A stretch of 64,000 bases of DNA from Micropterix aruncella (lineage: Eukaryota; Arthropoda; Insecta; Lepidoptera; Micropterigidae). Shown piece by piece: positions 30,725-43,108 of this stretch. A model generated the notes under the pieces. That model was given only the letters and a program-made list of their open reading frames with translations. It ran no database searches and had not been told where the DNA came from. Position 1 is the first letter of the stretch; every line of letters starts with the position of its first letter. Position numbers and translations under genes: made by a program. The stretch is taken from assembly GCA_944548615.1 (NCBI GenBank), contig OX155952.1:34669788-34733787 (forward strand). Direction: 5' to 3'.

Positions 30725-31390
30725 CCCTGTTGGAGTTGACCACGAAGACCCATTTGTTCAGGGTCGGTCACAGTCACGGGTCAACACCCATCCGGCGGCC
30801 TCCACGTGTAAGGTGCGAGCCCGGGTAGGACACTGGCCTTAGGGCCAGTTTCCTCCAGGAGTCAATCTTCTGGCGCTCCTAGACGGTTTGTGCACTATGC
30901 GTCATCAGCCAATCGTGCATTCTGACTAACAGTCAGAGGAGTCTGGAAACAGTAATGTCTCCAATAGAGCGGGGGTAGTTGTTCACCTTACGGCGACTGC
31001 ACTTGAAACTACCAATCGGCTACCCGATCCCGGGTGAACAGCCGGGGAAAGGATGTCGTGGACCGCGATAGATTCGGTAGACACCGTTTCACCGTTACGT
31101 AAGGGAGAGAACCGCGGAAGCGACCTCGAACCCGTAACCAGTTGGGAGACTGGAATAATCTGGTTGCAACTGGTAGTAAGGGCGCGAGTGTCGGCCCGCA
31201 GGGTGACTTACCTGGCTATCTCGCGGTAAGGCGTTACCTGGCTATCTTACGGGCTTGTAGCGGAACTTGTCGGTGGACTGTTTTTGTCCTAAGTCTTCTG
31301 CGTTCACCTCACGGGAGACAGAACGAACAATATCCTTAAAACTTCCTGAGGTGACGAATTCGTCCATTGTGGTCGACAGCTCTAGTTACA
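30725..31390 (-). repeat. Dispersed repeat family A, copy 4 (nearly full length, inverted)
   Basis: On the minus strand it runs from GCTGTCGACCACAATGG to the family 3' end GGGTCTTCGTGGTCAACTCC-AACAGGGCC. With copy 7 it defines a family length of about 650-670 bp. Confidence 0.75.
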
Positions 31391-31746
31391 GTGATATTGC
31401 TTTATTTACAACTAAATAACTAATAATATAACATGAATACTTACTACCTAAATATAGTATCTATGTAATAATTAAAAAATACTTAAAACGTCAAAATGAC
31501 GTCTCTTCGCAGTAGTGCTAAATTTTCACTTATTTTGCCTTGCCTCTAGAATACACCACAATATTATATGACAATAAACAAGACTTTATATGACAATATA
31601 TGACAATAAACAAGACTTTTTTTCTATTTCGTATTTTGTTTTTCGACTTTTGTTATACGGTAAATTACTCCACAAAAACTAAATTGAAAATCATTTGTAA
31701 ATATTCCTGGTTTATGCTTTAATTGCTGAGATATTGTATAGACTGT
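31391..31746. other. Unassigned AT-rich sequence
   Basis: Contains a short repeat of ATATGACAATAAACAAGAC at 31565-31615. No gene. Confidence 0.4.
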
Positions 31747-31925
31747 GGGTTCGATTGCGTTTCTTCGTGAAATGAATCTGAAAATAGTTCGTGTGAACGA
31801 GACAGGGTAATACGATAGAGCGGATTGTGAAATGAACGATTGTCACTTTTTCGCATTAAAACTACACACCAAAGTTAAAGCATCTGAATCTAACGAATAT
31901 AAGGAATATTCGAACGCATATAAGT

Positions 31926-32225
31926 TTTTTTTAAAATTATTTATTTAAAGAAATGCACATTTTTTAAACTACAGTACATTACATATAACATTATCATTAG
32001 AGGCTCCGTTGTAAATAGTAGCGAAAAAGATAGTACCGCAACCCAGTCCTTCTTTAGATCAACGCCGCCTAACTAGGCCTAGGCCCGTAGTAAGGCAAGC
32101 ATACCATAAAATAGTGGCTTGTGCATACTTCAAACTACATAAGTTAAAAGTAAAAAAATAGTATCTAATAATATTAGGAATTAACTTAAGGCAATAAACA
32201 AGGTATGTAGAAATTAATATTAATC
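31926..32225 (-). mobile_element. LINE 3' UTR, minus orientation
   Basis: A T-run at 31926 marks the poly(A) side. On the minus strand it contains GGGCCTAGGCCTAGTTAGGC and TTACAACGGAGCCTCTAATG, like other Jockey-type 3' ends in the window. Confidence 0.55.
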
Positions 32226-32238
32226 TAAAAACTAATCA

Positions 32239-33111
32239 TTGATATGTCAATGCGTCTGTCAGTCTGTCACTCTGCAAATAATATTTGTAAAATACTTATC
32301 GATTTTGTTCCTCATTTTCATTAATGATTTACCTAAATTTGTAAAATATAGTCACTGCTCACTATTTGCTGATGACGTGAAAATTTTCCATCAAATAACA
32401 GATGCTCGAGAAGCGGAAATATTACAGCAAGATATAGATGCACTTTCAAGATGGGGCTCTGTCAATGACATGGAATTCAACACTAATAAGTTCTCTGTTT
32501 TAACCATCACTAATAAGAAAACACCTTGCTTTTTCCCATACACAATAAACGGGTCAATTTCAAAAAGGTCAACCGAGGTGAGGGACCTGGGAATTACATT
32601 TGATACGCAGTTGAACTTCCGTGCACACATTACAAATATTTGCAATCGTGCTAGCGAAATGGTCGGTTTTGTTATTCGCATATGCAAACAGTTTAATAAT
32701 ATTCATGTAATGTTTCTACTATATAATTGTTTAGTCCGTAGCATACTTGAATATAACTCGGTCATCTAGTGTACAAGTGAAAACAAATACATTCAGATGG
32801 TAGAGCGTATTCAAAGAAAATTTTTAAGATATATTTATTACAGAAAATACAATATTTATCCATACTTATATCCGTCCGATTTTGTGTTAGGATTGGTAGG
32901 AATCAACAGTCTTGAAACGCGTGGATATATTTCACTAATTATATTTGCATATAAATTAATTCAAGGAACTATATATGCGCCAGAGATACTATGTAAGTTT
33001 GAATTGTACGTACCGGTAAATTACACAGCGAGGAGATCGCATCTATTGTTTAATGTGCCGTACCACCGTACAAATATTTTTGTAGACAGGCCAGGCGAAA
33101 AACGTCAATAA
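32239..33111 (+). pseudogene. Jockey-like LINE RT fragment
   Basis: Reads FLIFINDLPKFVKYSHC-SLFADDVKIF (catalytic FADD), then the thumb segment with VRDLGITFDTQLNF and LLYNCLVRSILEYNSVI. After a stop at about 32767 it continues in frame (IQRKFLRYIYYRKYN, then YVPVNYTARRSHLLFNVPYHRTN) to 33111. The endonuclease and N-terminal RT are missing. It lies opposite in orientation to the 3' UTR at 31926-32225. Confidence 0.8.
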
Positions 33112-33419
33112 TAAACAGGAATTGCAATAAATAGTGAAATAATGAATGTAAATAATTATGGATAGAAAAAAAAATATAATAAATATTTAAAAAATCAAAT
33201 TGAAATAGTCATAGGGTTATCAAATTGAAATAGGTTCGAGAGGTGGTTTTTATCGACGATCGTTCGTTTCATATTCCGCTCTAACGTATTGCTCTATCTC
33301 GTTCGCTTGAACTAATTTCAGTTTTAGTTCACAAATAAACGCAATCGGGCCCTGTATATTATTTTTAAATAGGTAGGTTTCGAAATGTGGTTCACCTACC
33401 TCGATGATAATATTATTAC

Positions 33420-33955
33420 ATGAGCGCTTGTTTTAGCGATAGCAGTAATAGCAAACTAGCAGATAAAGCCCGTGACGGCTGGAGCAATTTATATCTAAGG
33501 AATTCCACCACCTCCGCTGAGGTGTGGAGCGGAGTGCGGAGGTGAACAGCGAGCATTCCAGCTCATCGGAAGGAGACTGCGTGTATCGGGGAATACCTGA
33601 GCGGAAGGGGGGGGGGCGCCACTTCGCGGTCGCCGCCTTCGCAAGTATTCGGGTGGGGCGGACTCATTTATATCGTGTAATTGCCATCAATTTATCTTAC
33701 GAAAACCTCCACTTTGCACATTGCGAATGTATAAACACGCCCAGGCACTCCGTAAATATCCCGTCGAGGAAGTCGCTTTTTCTCTTCTCAGCCCCGGGGA
33801 TAAATCCCTAAGAGATAAATCAAAAGACTCGACTCGTCGCTTAATTATTTACTTCTTCGCGCCGGAGCTTGACAAAATTGATACCGATACCGTTCCGCCT
33901 GATAATGGAAAAAGTTACCAACACAGCAGCCCTATTACCATTGATTATATGGGGT
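33420..33955. other. GC-richer patch, no recognised gene
   Basis: Overlapping frames of 95, 79 and 74 codons in different phases, a G homopolymer at 33608-33616 and several CpGs. It could be an old exon, a regulatory patch or a repeat; nothing identifies it. Confidence 0.25.
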
Positions 33956-34086
33956 ATTAGATTGCTAAATGCCATATTATATCTTGGCAATCCTTCTGCG
34001 CCGGCGACGAGCAGAGAGCTGATAGAATCGTCCAGCAAAACTAATAACATTTTATTTGGATATTCTTCTTCTCCGTCGTTTCCTCA

Positions 34087-35345
34087 TTACTGAGGATCGT
34101 GGCCACTAGACAACAGTTTGCCTACGAGGCTCCTCCATTTCGACCTGTCTTCTGTATGGCGGGTCCCAGATTGCATTGACCCTTTTGTAACTTCTTTGAT
34201 GAGGTCTTTCCATCTGGCCGGTGATCTGCCTCTGCTTCTTCTTCCCTCCACTTGACCCCCGGAAAGCATTTTCTCCAGATTCTCTGGGTTTCTCCTGGCA
34301 ACATGACTGAAGAACTGCAGGACCCTTCTCATGCATACGGTGCAGATCCTCACGAGTTCTTCCAGGACAGATTTGTTGGTGCGGCGTGCTGTCCATGGGA
34401 TTCCTAGCATTTTACGCCAACACCACATCTCCAGTGCATCGATTTTGGTGCATATACGAGCCTTCAGGGTCCATGTCTCCGATGCATAGAAAAAGACCGA
34501 GAAAACCAGAGCTCGAACCAACCTGACCTTAGTTCGCTTACTTATACCCCGATTCTTCCACAGCTTTTCTAGCTTGCTCATGGCCGATCTTGCCATCTGG
34601 CTTCTGCGTGAGACCTCCTTTTCGCAGTTTCCGTCGTTGCATATCATGGAGCCCAGATAAACAAAGTCTTTCACAGCTTGAAGGTCACTCAGCTCGTTGG
34701 TGCGTTGCATGGTTCCAGCCCGGTCCACAAACATGAGTTTGGACTTGCTGCGGATCATGTGCAGTCCATACTCCTTGTTTTTCTTCTCCACCCTGCATAA
34801 TAGGGTCGCCAACTCATCTTCATCGGCACCTACGACGGTCGTGTCGTCGGCAAATCTTAAATGATTGATTCTGAGACCTCCAATGTGAATCCCATTCATC
34901 TAGGACTTTTCTCATTATATGTTCGCCGATCAAATTGAATAGTTTCGGCAATAAGATGCGCCCTTGTCTGTCGCCTCTCTCTGTTTTGAAAGAATTCGAA
35001 AACTCATTGTCCAACTTTACTCTCGAAGCGCCTTTCATGTACAGACTCTGTATGAGGAATATAAGGTGGTTTGGGGTCCCCATATCGCGCATAACCTCAA
35101 ACATCTTCCCCCAGTCCACGCAATCAAAAGCTTTGGCATAGTCGATGAAACAGAGAGCCATTGGAATATTAAACTCCCTGCATTTCTCTATAAGTTGGCG
35201 AATGTTGAAGATTTGCTCACGCGTGCCTCGTCCTCTTACGAAACCGGCTTGCTCAATCGAGATTTGTGGGTCTATGAAGCACTCCAGCCTCTTGTTAAGA
35301 ATGCTGAGGAGAATCTTGCTTGCATAAGCGAGATCGTATTTGGAT
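34087..35345 (-). pseudogene. RTE-like LINE reverse transcriptase, 5'-truncated with one frameshift
   Basis: Minus strand. From 35345 the frame reads the RT palm: AGFVRGRGTREQIFNIRQLI, then MALCFIDYAKAFDCVDW (first catalytic Asp), then a GDRQGR box. Near 34890 a frameshift moves to the second frame, which opens with NHLRFADDTTVVG (catalytic ADD), then DFVYLGSMICNDGNCEKE, ASETWTLKA and a basic C-terminal tail ending at 34087. The order and the FVYLGS / TWTL boxes fit RTE/BovB-type LINEs. The endonuclease is absent. Only one shift in 1.26 kb implies a modest age. Confidence 0.85.
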
Positions 35346-35462
35346 ATATATATAATGGCATTTATAATTAATCGGTGTTATAATAGGGTGATTAAATATT
35401 AAAACCATTTACGTAAGAAATGATAACAATACTATTATTCAATAATTAATGCCATTTATCGT

Positions 35463-35590
35463 TTAGGGTATTAAATTGCTCAATACCGTACTACGTCTTG
35501 GCAGCTAGAATTTTTACTATAATACGTAACGTGTAGAATGGCACTCATACTTCCAAATATTGATTAATCTTCTCTTATGTTCAGTAGCTC
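35463..35590 (+). repeat. Short dispersed repeat, second copy of 5334-5450
   Basis: GTATTAAATTGCTCAATACC, TTGGCAGCTAGAATTTTTAC and TTGATTAATCTTCTCTTATG correspond to the copy at 5334. Confidence 0.6.
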
Positions 35591-35727
35591 AATAATTGCT
35601 CAATAATTTAGTGATATCTTTTGTTATTATTTGTATAATATTTATTTATTTATTTATTTATTTCGGGAAACGTACACTGCCTACAATATACTCACCTATA
35701 TAGAATAAAATAATAAAGAAGAACATT

Positions 35728-36530
35728 ATGCCGATAATCGTTTCGCCTAGCCTCGCCTCGCCTCGCACCTTGACTACCAGTTTGGAAGGATATCTCCGTC
35801 TGGAATTAACCTTCAGGATACCTCCGTACTCGCTATTGGTTACGGGTCCGAAATCACTTACGCGACCTCTACCTGTTGTAATTACAGCGGTAATTCAGTT
35901 AGAATTTATCGCGGACCTGGGCGTTCTTTGCCCGTAGTGCCACACGGGATCGAGTGGCCCAAGGTCATTTCAAGAGTGGCATGACAACAGGTCTACATCC
36001 ACCCCCGCTGCTTGGGAGACAGTGTATTTTCATAGTCTCCAGACCCCTTCAGCAATTCGTCATAATGCACAACCGATTGGTTTCGCCGACCGGTGCGCAA
36101 ACCGTCCTGTGGCGCCGGGATGCAATCCCGCCGGGAGAAACTGATCCAACAGCTTTGAGGCCTGAGACCGAGAGTCTTACCCAGGGTATCCTTCCATACG
36201 AGGAGGCTTCTGAATAGGAGCTAAATCGTGAGCTTGGCCGATCTGAGAACAAATTGGATCATATGGCCCAAGGGCGCCACGGACACAGTACTGTTTCCAG
36301 ACTCCCCCGACCGTTAGTTAGAATGCACAATCGATTGGCTGACGCCGCACGGTGCGCAAACCGTCCAGGAGCGCCAGAAGATTGACTACTGGGGGAAACT
36401 AGCCCTCAGGCCCGAGTCATGCCCGGGCTTACGCTTCATGCGTGGAGGCCGCCAGATGGGTATTGACCCGTGAGTGTGATCGACCCTGTACAAATGGGTC
36501 TTCGTGGCCAACTCCAACAGGGCCTATTCG
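35728..36530 (+). repeat. Dispersed repeat family A, copy 5 (two overlapping 3' parts)
   Basis: 35728-36230 is a diverged copy; 36270-36525 is a second, better-preserved 3' part (CAATCGATTGGCTGACGCCG, then CTTCGTGGCCAACTCCAACA-GGGCC). The shared box GTGCGCAAACCGTCC appears twice, which shows a partial tandem arrangement. Confidence 0.65.
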
Positions 36531-37404
36531 CTCCCAAACTATTAGTATATAATACATTCTGCCAATTTTATTATGTTCTTTTCATTTCCTAGTTTTTATA
36601 GAGTTCATACATATATTTACAACAATTTAAGTGTCCGCCTTAGAATAGGTAATCACCTAGTTAGTTGACATTAAAAAATGATCACTGCAAAAGCTTTTGG
36701 CTTATCATGTTATCAGTGTTTTGCTATTGGAATGTTGTCAATGAAAATTTTATTTTACATATACATTTTACTCTAAATGATTGTGAATAACAAAATTAAA
36801 TTAAGTAAATAATAATAAATAAATTTCCTTTTACTCCATGTCCATCTCACGCTAAATACAATTACTTACAATTATTCCTCGAATTTATTCATTGGCTTAC
36901 AGAAATAAACTTGAAAGTAATGTTTTGTAAAGTGTGAAACGTCGTTTAAAGCCATTTATGTATTCTCGGAATAAATTCTTCCCACAATTTGCCGTCAGGC
37001 AGGAAGGATGCTCGATTCTTCGAAACTATCTCAGAGCGTTAATAAAATATCATAACTTTCAAACGTATGTCACTTTAAAGCTATTTCCACGAATGATATG
37101 CGCAGCAAATGAATCTAAACCTAAATGTACGAGTGGCGCTCAAAAAGAAAGGATAATGAGTTACAAGATCTTTGCAATCATATAAAATAAATACTTTCAG
37201 GCAGAGCTAATACATCTGTTATTATGTATTAAAATACAAAAACTGACTTTCTTTTGTTTCTTTTAATAAGTGCTCTTTGTTCATATATTATCAAATAGGA
37301 ACAAAGGGCAGTTTTATCGAGAATGGATAAAAATAGAATTTTGCACGGTAATTAAATACGATTGCTTGAAAAAAAATACGAGTATTTCAAGACTTACGAG
37401 ATAT
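36531..37404. other. Unassigned AT-rich sequence
   Basis: The 83-codon frame at 36934-37185 has no known motif. No supported gene. Confidence 0.4.
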
Positions 37405-37585
37405 GTATTTATTTATTTAAGAATTAATTACTACAAAACATTGATTTGGCTTACAAAAATAACAGGAACAGAATGGCAACACCTTAACCTTTTGCTTATT
37501 TGATTCTGTCACCCAACTGGGACTAGCCCGTTCTAGGGTGGACAGGACTCTAATATTACAATAAAGTATGTAAACATTAGGTGTT
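37405..37585 (-). mobile_element. LINE 3' end, family C, copy 3 (truncated)
   Basis: Same sequence block and orientation as copies 1 and 2. It ends at the mariner remnant. Confidence 0.6.
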
Positions 37586-37589
37586 GATG

Positions 37590-38552
37590 TTCCCCCATAT
37601 TCTACGATTTCACTCGGGTGCGCTGAGTTTAGGCTTGGAAGAACTTCAACTAACAATGACGCTAGCTCGCAGCGCCATACGAAATAGTTACATCGCCCTA
37701 CGAAGCAGTCACTGAAGAGATGGTTAAAAAAGTGGAAAAAAAACTGTTTCAATGGATCTTCCTGTCACGAAGATTTTAATTTCTGAAGAAATCAATATTT
37801 TGATAGGTAGTGGGCATAGTATTTTACTAAATTGATTAGGGATGAAAAAGATGTCCGCACGCCGGGTATCTAGAATCCTTACATACGCGCAGAAAAAACT
37901 ATACTGAAGATTTAGCAGCACTTTTTGCATTTGTTACGTCAGGTTCCTGCCCGTTTTCTTGTTTGAATCATAACAATGGACGAAACAGGTCTTCACCATT
38001 ACGCTCAACAGTACATGACCTGGAAACAACCATCATATCCAACTCCTAAAATATTAAAGTCAATTTCCTCCGTCAGGAAGTTCATGGGCTCACTTTTTTT
38101 GGGTATTCGAGAGCTCATGATAATTGGAATACCTTGATCATAGAGTTACTATATATGGGGTATTAATATGTTGGACGAATTAAAATATAGCGAAAGGAAA
38201 TACGTGAAAAACAAAGCTAAAATTATTTTGTTTCACCATGATTACGGCCCAGAACACACGACTTACTTGTAGAGTTGCGATGGCTGCCATTGAACAAGCG
38301 GGCTTTGAAGTATTAAAACATTCTTTATACTCACCCTGTACCGTATCCTTAATGATTTCTATCTAATTCTGATATTAAAGAAACATCTGAGAGGTTGAAA
38401 ATTTGAAAATGTTGACGCGGTAGTATTTTGCGGTAGTTACAGTGTAGGAATTTTTAGATGATCGGGATTAAGCGATTTTTAGCAGGGGTATTTTATGATT
38501 AGAACAAAGATTATATCAAGTGTGTCACCTTTTGGTGACCTAGTCGAAAAAT
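37590..38552 (+). pseudogene. mariner transposase pseudogene (Tc1/mariner)
   Basis: Frames with several stops still read mariner landmarks in order. N-terminal HTH part: AVTEEMVKKV, then LGMKKMSARRVSRIL. First catalytic region: TMDETGLHHYAQQYMTWKQ (Asp codon 37979-37981). Second Asp: HHDYGPEHTTY (38240-38242). Third-Asp region: NDFYL with KKHLRG after it. End: GDLVEK followed by a stop at 38552. Spacing between the second and third Asp is a little larger than the expected DD34D, consistent with indels. Flanking TIRs were not identified. It is an old, inactive copy. Confidence 0.85.
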
Positions 38553-38559
38553 AAAATAA

Positions 38560-41095
38560 TATTTGATTAAATTTAACATATTCATGATAACTTTATTTAA
38601 AGCCATAGTATTTCAGAATTGACGTTAGAAAAGAGGTTGAAAGCATTGACGTATGCCTATAGACCTTGCATATACCTTTCATCGGTCATCGGTTGCTATG
38701 CAGTGGAGAATAGGCTCTTCCCCCGAAAGACCTCTAGACACTCGGCAGTTCACAGCCGGGCAATGAACATATCCGCTTTGTTGTTTTTCCTCGCCATTCT
38801 AGGACTTAAACCGTACAGTTTACCGAGCGCACCGGTGCGTTAGACATTCACCAGACTTATGGCGATCCTGTGTCATAAAATTCTGCCACCATTGTCGGGG
38901 CATTCTTCCGGTTAAGATGCTTTCATGCGTATCGAGAAAACGCAAGAAAACGTTCAGCAAGCAACTGAATGCAGTTGAAACTACTTTTCATAATCATAAT
39001 AATATGATATATATATATATATATATATATATCGTTTATACCTCATACGGTAATGTACGGTATACCCCTTACCTTAATGTCTATTGTCTAGCGACGATTA
39101 TCTTACATAGGCGGCCGGATTTTACAACATCACGTGACAGTACTCAGGAGGACACCCATCCACGCCCGCCGTTGCTTACCTTCGATGATCTGACGCGAGC
39201 CAGTGTATCAACGCGGCTATGGACATTACGTTATCTATGTGCGACTTCTGTGCCGTGTACCCTATAGGGTACGGAAAACTACTAATAACGCCGGCGCCGA
39301 TTGAGGAATGGCTAACCGGCCATATTTGCGGGATTTGGTCCTAATAAGCGTTTTCTGCTAAGTAACACATACTATAATCCCTTGCCCGTGAACCATCCTA
39401 TCTGAACACACTAAATTCAATGAATAATATGAAAAATACGTGAGTCACCCTATTTGGAAGTATTTGTCGCCCGCTGCTCGTAGTCAGCATTAAAAAGGGC
39501 GGTGTTATATTTATTTATTTATTTAATAATTGTCGTCGATGCAGTTAAAAATTTTTGGCGCCAAAAAAAAAAAAATACCTTTGCGCAAAGGTAATTTTTA
39601 CTGGGGAATCAGGTAGTTAGTAGATACAGCCGCACTTGTTGAAAGAGCTTGCTGACCTTTTTCTTTTTTCCAAAATCTATAGGTGTTTTTGGAAAAAAAA
39701 ATCTGTATTCGTTTCACAAAAACATTGGTTTATTTGTAAAACCTGGAATTCTTCAAACAAAAGTACAGATGATTAACATGGATGATTTTTGCCAATGACC
39801 CTTAAAAAAGAGTGTGGGTCCGGGATTGGCATAGAAAGGATGCTGCTACTAATCCCAGAACTCCAGCTTACACTTTTTAAGGGTTTTATCACGAATCAGG
39901 CCGGTCACGAGGGCGAAGGAATTTAAATACGATGAACAGGCTTGAGTCGTTTATTGGTCTCATTGGGTGGATTGCCAAAAAGAAAAAAGAAGAAGAAGAA
40001 GAAGTTTATTGGTCGGCTCTCCGAATCGAACTGCTGGCAGTACGTACAATTTGCCCGTGCGTCCGATGCGCTGGGTTACATAGGTAAAGCTGTACGTAGA
40101 CAGTACAGTCGATAAAATGAATGTACTTTACATACAAATGGTTAATGTCGCCATATCAGTTTCTGTATGTGATTTAATATCGAAAATCAAAACTGTTAGG
40201 TATATTTTATTCTTTAACGAAAGTTAATTATGCTATTGTAAATGGGCTAGAACTGTATAAATAATATAACTTAAAATTGATTATCACGGATTATCAAAGT
40301 TGACATAGACATGGGCCTGTTTCGTCGGGAAATTTGGTTTTTATACATTTACTCGTACCAAGCGTTCGTACTTAGTTTACTTTTAATTAACCCCTCCTAT
40401 CGCGGGGTAAAAATTTAGTCGTCACTTCTGCCCGGGACACTTTTGCGCGTGAAGTCGATGGCCTTGAGAAAAACGACCATAACTTTTAAACTACTATACG
40501 GATCGTAAAAAGAATAACTGTAAAATGATCGCATTGAAATTTGAAATTTATAATATTATAACCTTATCTCGTCAAACAATTAAGATAATAATGAATAAAT
40601 ATTTAAAAAGTTGGCATTTTACGCAGCGCGGAGCGCCCTAACCAATATTGGTTAAAACAATAATAGGTGTATAAAACGAGTACTCAATAAAGACTTATCA
40701 TTGTATGTATCATCAGTTTGACACAGGATATTTCTAAATTGTACTCATACTCATGGGTGCTCCGAAATAGCACACCGCGTAAATCTTTATATGTTTTCAA
40801 AGTCCAATTGTTAATATTATTATTAATAATAATGTGGTGCCTTGGACAGTTTACACTAGGCCCGAAATGTGGGACAGTTTAGACTGGGCCGACAAATAAT
40901 GTGACAAACCAAAAAAAAAAGGATACAAAGATGTCATGTCCGAACTGTGGAAATAATAAAATGTGCTCTTTCTCTCTACAAGGCATAATTAATTATGGAG
41001 ATTAGCTTACACAAGGCGTATAAGGCGATACAATAAAATGCTTTATTTAATGAAACACATCCGCGAATTATAGCGATGTTGGGCTGATGTCGGCT
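38560..41095. other. Unassigned region with small simple repeats
   Basis: Holds a 27-bp (TA)n tract near 39006, an A tract at 39563, and AAGAAGAAGAAG near 39988. Frames of 74 and 116 codons (38619, 38917) show no known motif. No gene or clear element. Confidence 0.4.
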
Positions 41096-41099
41096 ATAT

Positions 41100-41455
41100 T
41101 TGAAACGATCCGTTGGCCACCCGATCCCGTAAGATCCGCAAAAAAATCAAACTTAATTACCGCAGGGTAGAGGCCGCGCATGCGATTTTGGATCTTTGAC
41201 CAGACTGAAGAAAGTAGAAATCCGACTAAATCTTATAGTAAGGACGTGAGATCGGCCCGCTTAGTTCACTTCCCAGTACCTCGCTAGAAGGCATTGGTCT
41301 CTTATAGGTTTGCCGGTGGAGTTAGGTAGGCTGTGGACTGTATTTTGTCCTTTTAACTCTTACGCGTTCACTCTGTGGGAGATAGAACGACCCAATGACA
41401 TTAAAACTCCCTGGTTTGACGTGTTTGTCCGTTGTGTTAGATATGACCAGTTGTT
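41100..41455 (-). repeat. Dispersed repeat family A, copy 6 (diverged)
   Basis: On the minus strand it matches the middle of the family (ACGTCAAACCAGGGAG-TTTTAATG and the GTTCTATCTCCCACAGAGTG region). It is old and partial. Confidence 0.45.
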
Positions 41456-42680
41456 CTTTATAGAATTAAAAATCGAACTTCTATAACGCTATCTCCTAGA
41501 GGCGTTGTCTCGTTTCCTCATGGCAAGCGTGGCATTGGTTTTTGCCGGTAAATCGTATTGAATTACTGTTGTATTTATTTAGAAGTGAGTGCTCAAACGC
41601 GTCTTCCTGGGAGAAATATTCTAATAACAAAGTACATAAGTTGAACTAACTAAAAGTACATTCAAACCACACCGCCATTGCGCCACAATAAACGCATCTC
41701 CGTCAGACCCAATAACTTTAACATTTAACTTAACATTTAGCGTTTCCCGCCCCGAGTGAAGCCGCAAAACTGCCGTAGGAAAACCGCGGAATAATCGCGC
41801 CAATAGTGAGCTGGAGGTCTCCAGAGATCATAAGTTGGCCACTTTAAAGTTAGCAAGTGTTTCCAGGCCGCTCGCTTCAAGCAAATGTCCAAGTTGTACT
41901 TGACGCGCGGTGCACTCGGTTTGCCTTGCCTTCCGCTGTCGAGGCGACGTTTCCGCATTCACTCCATTCACTCCCGACTCCCGCGGGGACTGTCCACAGC
42001 AACTAGACATTTATAATATACAGAATGATCAAAACATCAATGGATCAGAAGAATGCAATTGGCTAATTCTCGACGGATATCGTCGAAAGAGGATTGGCGA
42101 GATTGGGCCTACAGCGCTAATACGAACACTTTAGTAAATGATTCTTTATCGCAATGGCTTCTTTGGTATTTATTTTATTTCTATGTTTATTTATTTCTTT
42201 CAGACACTTTATCCTATTTTTTTATACTAACAAATATTATGCAGATCGAAGTTTTCATAATTATACTAAATATATTGTTACAGCGCAAGAAGTAAATATG
42301 AAGAAAATAGAGAAAGGAATAGAGGAGCCACATTATGAAATGAATAAATATACAGTGAAACCTGTCATAACGAGCAACTCTGATACGAGTAATTCGCATA
42401 ACGAGCAAAAAAAAATGTGAAGAATTGCTCACCTTAACGAGCGACATTTCGAATATCGAGTAACAGGTGACCGAAGGGACAAATTTATTATCAGAGAGTT
42501 TTGGGAATATCACTTTCACATCGTTGCTTGACAAGATAATTGACAAGTTTAGTACTATATCTTGGTAAATATCAGATTAATGTATACTGTTTATATTTGT
42601 ATGTTTCAGTATTTTCAAGTTATAAAAAAAAATACGTAACTGTAGTGTGCGAGTCGTAGCCGTGTCGGACCTTCAACATA
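41456..42680. other. Unassigned; GC-richer at 41740-42010
   Basis: Overlapping short frames on both strands at 41621-42010 resemble nothing known. 42150-42620 is AT-rich with no support for a gene. Confidence 0.35.
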
Positions 42681-43108
42681 GGGCTCGATTGAGTTTCTTC
42701 GTGAACTAAAATCGGAATAAGTTCATGCCAGGGACACAGGGCATATTAGAGTGGAATGTAAAATGAACAGTTGTCACCTATCCAGCATAAAACTAACAAT
42801 CAGACATAAGGGGGCATAATTTAAGACGTTTAAAAATGTTTTCAAACTAATTCAGATGGTTTTTATGTTCAGCGGGTAGTTTTTGCGCGGAACATACATA
42901 TAAACACTTCATAGTAGGGTTGGCTATAAGAGATTGTCGTATGATTATAAACCCGTCCATTGTGAAATTTCAAAATAAAGAGTAAAAACAAATAAACAAA
43001 CAAACAAAATACGATCGTTCATTTTAGATCCCGCCCTAACGCACTGCTTTATCTCGTTCGCCTAAAATATTTACCAATATTAAGTAACGAAGAAACGCAA
43101 TCGAGCCC
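42681..43108. mobile_element. MITE family B copy split by a SINE tail
   Basis: Ends GGGCTCGATTGAGTTTCTTC and the complement of GGGCTCGATTGCGTTTCTTC. About 120 bp of 5'-truncated SINE (42892-43015) is inserted between the GGTAGTTTTTGCGCGG and ACGATCGTTC segments that adjoin in the 3547 copy. Confidence 0.75.
42892..43015 (+). mobile_element. 5'-truncated SINE insertion
   Basis: Starts within the SINE body (AACATACATATAAACACTTC), carries the tail CCATTGTGAAATTTC and ends with an AAACAAACAAAC tract, as expected of a LINE-mobilised insertion. Confidence 0.65.

Larger units (their letters stand above)
31747..33352. mobile_element. MITE family B copy split by a LINE insertion
   Basis: Left terminus GGGTTCGATTGCGTTTCTTC and right terminus the complement of GGGCCCGATTGCGTTTATTT, with TGT on both sides (31744-31746 and 33353-33355) as a 3-bp target duplication. 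Compared with the 307-bp copy at 3547, about 1.3 kb of LINE sequence (31926-33230) is inserted at the ATAAGTT position. Confidence 0.75.

Noticed and set aside
33524..33960. A host exon in the GC-rich patch
   Set aside because: Frames overlap in different phases, no splice pattern or known domain; kept only as an unassigned patch.
34935..35371. Plus-strand genes of 68-135 codons
   Set aside because: They are antisense shadows of the RTE-like RT, whose motifs are clear on the minus strand.
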